From JBFHES01 sp041584015 (lineage in GTDB: Bacteria; Bacteroidota; Bacteroidia; Bacteroidales; M50B96), in NCBI GenBank assembly GCA_041584015.1, contig JBFHES010000069.1, positions 1-17,891 on the forward strand: DNA of 17,891 nucleotides, in the 5' to 3' direction. A program made the position numbers and the translations under genes. The stretch's first letter is position 1; each line of letters begins with the position of its first letter. Under the pieces are notes generated by a model that did no database searches, was not told the origin of the DNA, and saw only the letters and a program-made list of their open reading frames with translations. Below are positions 15,570 through 17,891 of the stretch, piece by piece.

Positions 15570-16667
15570 ATGGCAGAACTTACGATTTCAACTGAGAAGA
15601 TTAAAAACAATATTAGATTTTTAAGTAAGTACTTTAAGGATAATAATATTACCTGGAGTCTGGTAACCAAAGTGTTCTCGGGTGACAAAGAATTCCTAAA
15701 ATATGTACTTACCGATGATGTGATTGATCACATTCATTCCATTGGCGACTCCCGATTAACAAGTCTGAAAAACCTGAAAGAGGTAAATCCGGGAATGCGT
15801 ACGATCTACATTAAGCCACCGGCAAAAATCTATGCCGATGATATTATTAAGTATGCAGAGATTTCTCTTAATAGCTCGTTTAAAACAATTATTGCGTTAA
15901 ATGAGGCAGCTAAAAAGGCAAACAAAATTCACCAAATTATTATTATGGTTGAGCTTGGTGAGCTAAGAGAAGGTGTGAAACGAAGCGAATTAATGAGCTT
16001 TTATGAAAAAGTGTTTGAGCTTTCAAATGTTGACATCATTGGGATTGGCTCGAATTTAGGTTGCATGTATGGCGTAGAACCTACTTACGACAAACTGCTA
16101 CAGTTGTCACTTTATAAGGAACTTATTTCTGCGAAATTTAATAAGGAGTTAAAATTTGTATCTGGTGGTACATCCATCACATTGCCGCTAATCGAGACAG
16201 GTTCAGTACCCAAGGATGTAAATCACTTTCGTGTTGGCGAGGTCGTGTTTTTTGGAATAAGCCCGCTGGATAACAAGCAATTTAAAGAATTGTCGGTTGA
16301 TGCATTTGAGTTTACCGCGAACATCATTGAGCTGGAAGAAAAGAAAATGGTGCCCGATGGAATTATCAGTGACGGTAACGTGGGGCATTCGGCAGAATTC
16401 GACGCAGAGGATATGACAAGCACGTCTACAAAGGCCATTCTTGATTTTGGACTACTGGATGTTGATCAAAAAGATATTGAGTTTATTGATGATGATCTGG
16501 AATATGTGGGAATAACCTCAGATATGTTGGTGATTGATATTGGACAGAACAAGACCAAGGAAGGCAAGAAGAAATATAAGATTGGCGATAAAATACGCTT
16601 TAAGCCAAACTACATGGCCGTAGCCCGACTTCTGAACTCAAAATTTATTGACAAGAAGTACGAATAA
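15570..16667 (+). CDS. Alanine/ornithine racemase family PLP enzyme
   Basis: This 365-residue fold-type III PLP enzyme resembles the ornithine-racemase-like branch of the alanine racemase superfamily more than canonical Alr. The Schiff-base lysine is expected at Lys34 in SLVTKVFSGD, matching the VTK..CGD motif of that branch. Further family marks are HSIGDSRL (55-62), MVELGELREGV (126-136), the IGIGSNLGCMYGVEPT stretch near 157-172, FVSGGTSITLPL (196-207) and NHFRVGEVVFFG (218-229), which would bind the PLP phosphate and face the substrate. The C-terminal region ends in a beta domain with VIDIGQ and IGDKIRFKPNY. The substrate cannot be read from sequence: ornithine, alanine or another amino acid is possible. 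The upstream GNAT gene ends one base before its ATG. A terminator overlaps the stop codon. Confidence 0.87.
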   Translation: MAELTISTEKIKNNIRFLSKYFKDNNITWSLVTKVFSGDKEFLKYVLTDDVIDHIHSIGDSRLTSLKNLKEVNPGMRTIYIKPPAKIYADDIIKYAEISLNSSFKTIIALNEAAKKANKIHQIIIMVELGELREGVKRSELMSFYEKVFELSNVDIIGIGSNLGCMYGVEPTYDKLLQLSLYKELISAKFNKELKFVSGGTSITLPLIETGSVPKDVNHFRVGEVVFFGISPLDNKQFKELSVDAFEFTANIIELEEKKMVPDGIISDGNVGHSAEFDAEDMTSTSTKAILDFGLLDVDQKDIEFIDDDLEYVGITSDMLVIDIGQNKTKEGKKKYKIGDKIRFKPNYMAVARLLNSKFIDKKYE

Positions 16668-16703
16668 AAAAGCTGCCAATACAAGCGTGTTGTATTGACA
16701 GCT
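16665..16703 (-). terminator. Intrinsic terminator, probably bidirectional
   Basis: AGCTG-C-CAATACAA (16671-16684) pairs with TTGTATTG-A-CAGCT (16690-16703): 13 pairs, one mismatch, 5-nt loop. On the minus strand it is followed by TTTTTT, so it best terminates the 16738-17559 gene, 34 bp after its stop. It also directly follows the plus-strand racemase stop codon. Confidence 0.85.
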
Positions 16704-16737
16704 GCATGTTTGCATGGGGGCATGCATGAATCATTGC

Positions 16738-17559
16738 TTATTTCTGGTCGTATACCCAGAAGAATTCAGGGGTATATCTGAATTTACGTTTCATTGATTT
16801 TGGATAGCATTCCATAAATGCAGCGTTATCGCCAAAGAGTTCAACAAACTCTTTGTTACGGAAACCACCTAGCCAGAATTTTATTAAACCGGGCTTTTTA
16901 ATAAGCTGGCTTTCATTTTCGCCTGTTTTTACGGTTCTGAAAGCTGTGTAGAAATCGCCCATCTCGGTGCCACCGAAAAATAAATCCCATACAGAAAAGC
17001 TTCTGCCGAAGGAGCTCATTTTTGCGCCAAAGTCTACATATACTTTGTACTTGCTGTCGAAACCATTATTTACCAATACCATCAGTTTGGCCGATTCTTT
17101 TCCTTTGCGGTTAACCTTGGTTACAACACGCTCGATAATTACCGGTGTGTAATATTTCTTCTGATCAAAGTTTTCGAATTGCTTGATGTTAAAAGGCAAG
17201 TTCTTTTGTGTAACAGCTGAAGCGTCTTTACCTCCAATACTCAGATTGATGTTAATCTCTATGTCCTTATCCACAAATTTCATGTCTGGCTCAAAATCAA
17301 CGCGAGCTACTTCTTTTGCTTTAATTTTGTGTAGTTGCCCTTTGGTGTCGTGCCACTGCCATTTGTTCATTAATACGGTTGCTCCCTGACGGAATTCACC
17401 TTCAATCTTAGTTCCGTCAAGCATGGTAATAGTTCCTTTTCCAGGAATCGGAAATTGATCGAAACCTTTTCGGAAGGTAACACATTCGGTTGTTGGTTTT
17501 TGAGCAAAGGCCATGCTGCATAAAAGCAACAATGCACCTAGGATTTGTAATTTTTTCAT
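16738..17559 (-). CDS. Exported protein of unknown function
   Basis: I do not recognise this 273-residue protein. It begins with a clear signal peptide (MKKLQILGALLLLCSMAFA|Q) and has no lipobox at the cleavage site, no later membrane helix and no T9SS sorting domain, so it is probably periplasmic or outer-membrane associated. After cleavage, GKGTITMLDGTKIEGEF (about 41-57) resembles a short MORN-like or beta strand pair. It is followed by HKIKAKEVARVDFEP, a lysine-rich middle (VNRKGKESAKLMVLVNNG) and an aromatic-rich C-terminus ending RYTPEFFWVYDQK. The frame stays open 24 codons further upstream (to 17631), but ATG 17559 gives a standard signal peptide, and the extra codons overlap the terminator hairpin in the leader. 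The gene is monocistronic, with terminators on both sides. Confidence 0.75.
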   Translation of the reverse strand: MKKLQILGALLLLCSMAFAQKPTTECVTFRKGFDQFPIPGKGTITMLDGTKIEGEFRQGATVLMNKWQWHDTKGQLHKIKAKEVARVDFEPDMKFVDKDIEININLSIGGKDASAVTQKNLPFNIKQFENFDQKKYYTPVIIERVVTKVNRKGKESAKLMVLVNNGFDSKYKVYVDFGAKMSSFGRSFSVWDLFFGGTEMGDFYTAFRTVKTGENESQLIKKPGLIKFWLGGFRNKEFVELFGDNAAFMECYPKSMKRKFRYTPEFFWVYDQK

Positions 17560-17758
17560 TTGTTTAAATTTAATGTAATGTTTAAAAAAGGCGTCCGACA
17601 TGCTGCACGCAAACCAGCATTTCGGATGCAACTAATCTGTTTCCTGTTTTGATACAATCATTAGTTGCAGGCACTCTCATTTTTTGAAAAGGGATTCGCA
17701 ATTTTTTTTGGTGAGGTGCTTCACATTTGTTTTGGCTACGATCATAGGCCCTGAAGAA
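17560..17758 (-). promoter_or_regulatory. Structured 5' leader, possible attenuator or small RNA
   Basis: This region of about 200 nt lies between the candidate promoter and ATG 17559. In transcript order it shows a short GGCCTA...TAGCC hairpin, a GTGA/TCAC hairpin, and a perfect 10-bp helix TGCAACTAAT/ATTAGTTGCA (17669-17660 with 17636-17627, 23-nt loop). The terminator hairpin follows. The 10-bp helix shares three bases with the base of the terminator stem. I match it to no known riboswitch class. Confidence 0.5.
17584..17629 (-). terminator. Intrinsic-terminator-like hairpin in the leader of the 17559 gene
   Basis: On the minus strand GCATCCGA (17629-17622) pairs with TCGGACGC (17598-17591) with one mismatch. 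An inner stem ATGCTG/CAGCAT (17620-17615, 17605-17600) caps it with a 9-nt loop. C and then six T follow (17589-17584). Only 24 nt separate the T-tract from the start codon, so the gene should need read-through. Confidence 0.7.
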
Positions 17759-17764
17759 TGTTTT

Positions 17765-17795
17765 CAAAGGTAAAATTTGAATTGATGGAATAAAG
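17765..17795 (-). promoter_or_regulatory. Promoter upstream of the structured leader
   Basis: The minus strand reads TACCTTTG (17772-17765), a perfect TAnnTTTG -7 element. An imperfect TTTA lies 18 nt upstream in place of TTTG. No other convincing promoter lies between here and ATG 17559. Confidence 0.55.
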
Positions 17796-17841
17796 CTCCC
17801 GGTTAAGCGAAAGAATAATGAGCCGATGACTTATAAGCTTG

Positions 17842-17888
17842 AAAAAAAGAAAGTCTTCCTAAACTAGTTCAGGAAGACTTTCTTTTTA
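17842..17888. terminator. Bidirectional intrinsic terminator at the right edge
   Basis: 17844-17860 pairs perfectly with 17871-17887 over 17 bp (arm core AAAGTCTTCCT/AGGAAGACTTT) with a 10-nt loop. It is flanked by A- and T-runs, so it could end transcripts from either side. No gene precedes it on the plus strand, so it most likely serves a minus-strand gene beyond the window. Confidence 0.85.
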
Positions 17889-17891
17889 TAA

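Noticed and set aside
16703..16728. TGCATG/CATGCA repeats between the racemase and the unknown gene
   Set aside because: Short overlapping palindromes only; the neighbouring 13-bp terminator explains the region's function.
17582..17767. 61-codon minus-strand ORF in the leader of the unknown exported protein
   Set aside because: It begins inside the -7 element and runs through the terminator hairpin; the composition does not look like a protein, and RNA structure explains the region better.

Overview
The window looks like a low-GC member of the Bacteroidota. Two proteins end in type IX secretion system (T9SS) type A sorting domains. Several genes encode lipoproteins or Sec-exported proteins. 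Promoter-like sites fit the Bacteroidota -7 consensus TAnnTTTG, and start codons mostly lack a Shine-Dalgarno sequence. I would not name an order or genus from this sequence alone.

Layout. At the left edge (1-1882, +) lies the C-terminal part of an alanine racemase, followed closely by a CotH-kinase lipoprotein. On the minus strand, aat (leucyl/phenylalanyl-tRNA-protein transferase) converges on them, with its own promoter and almost no leader. Next comes a 6-kb minus-strand gene (2743-8802) for a 2019-residue T9SS-secreted protein. It is built from four tandem beta-helix units, each made of about 30-residue coils, and it ends in a strong intrinsic terminator. A 408-bp divergent intergenic region separates it from a plus-strand run of six genes: a PKD + FISUMP lipoprotein, a secreted SGNH hydrolase with PKD and T9SS domains, a DUF4269 nucleotidyltransferase-like protein, a second lipoprotein sharing the first one's Ig-like module, a small membrane protein broken by a one-base frameshift, and a DUF4386 membrane protein. 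A tight two-gene operon follows (GNAT acetyltransferase and an alanine/ornithine-type PLP racemase). The right end holds a minus-strand exported protein of unknown function. Its roughly 200-nt leader contains an intrinsic-terminator-like hairpin just before the start codon. A perfect 17-bp terminator hairpin closes the window.

How the genes may work together. The centre (2743-13621) is mainly a cell-surface cluster: one giant adhesin-like beta-helix protein, one secreted esterase-like enzyme and two probable surface lipoproteins. The edges are housekeeping or metabolic (racemases, tRNA-protein transferase, acetyltransferase). A functional link among the surface proteins is inference from proximity only. 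I see no CRISPR array, tRNA, rRNA, insertion sequence, integrase or recognisable defence system. The most useful leads are the structured leader upstream of 17559, the coil-quantised repeat architecture of the giant protein, the frameshifted membrane-protein gene, and the near-leaderless aat promoter.
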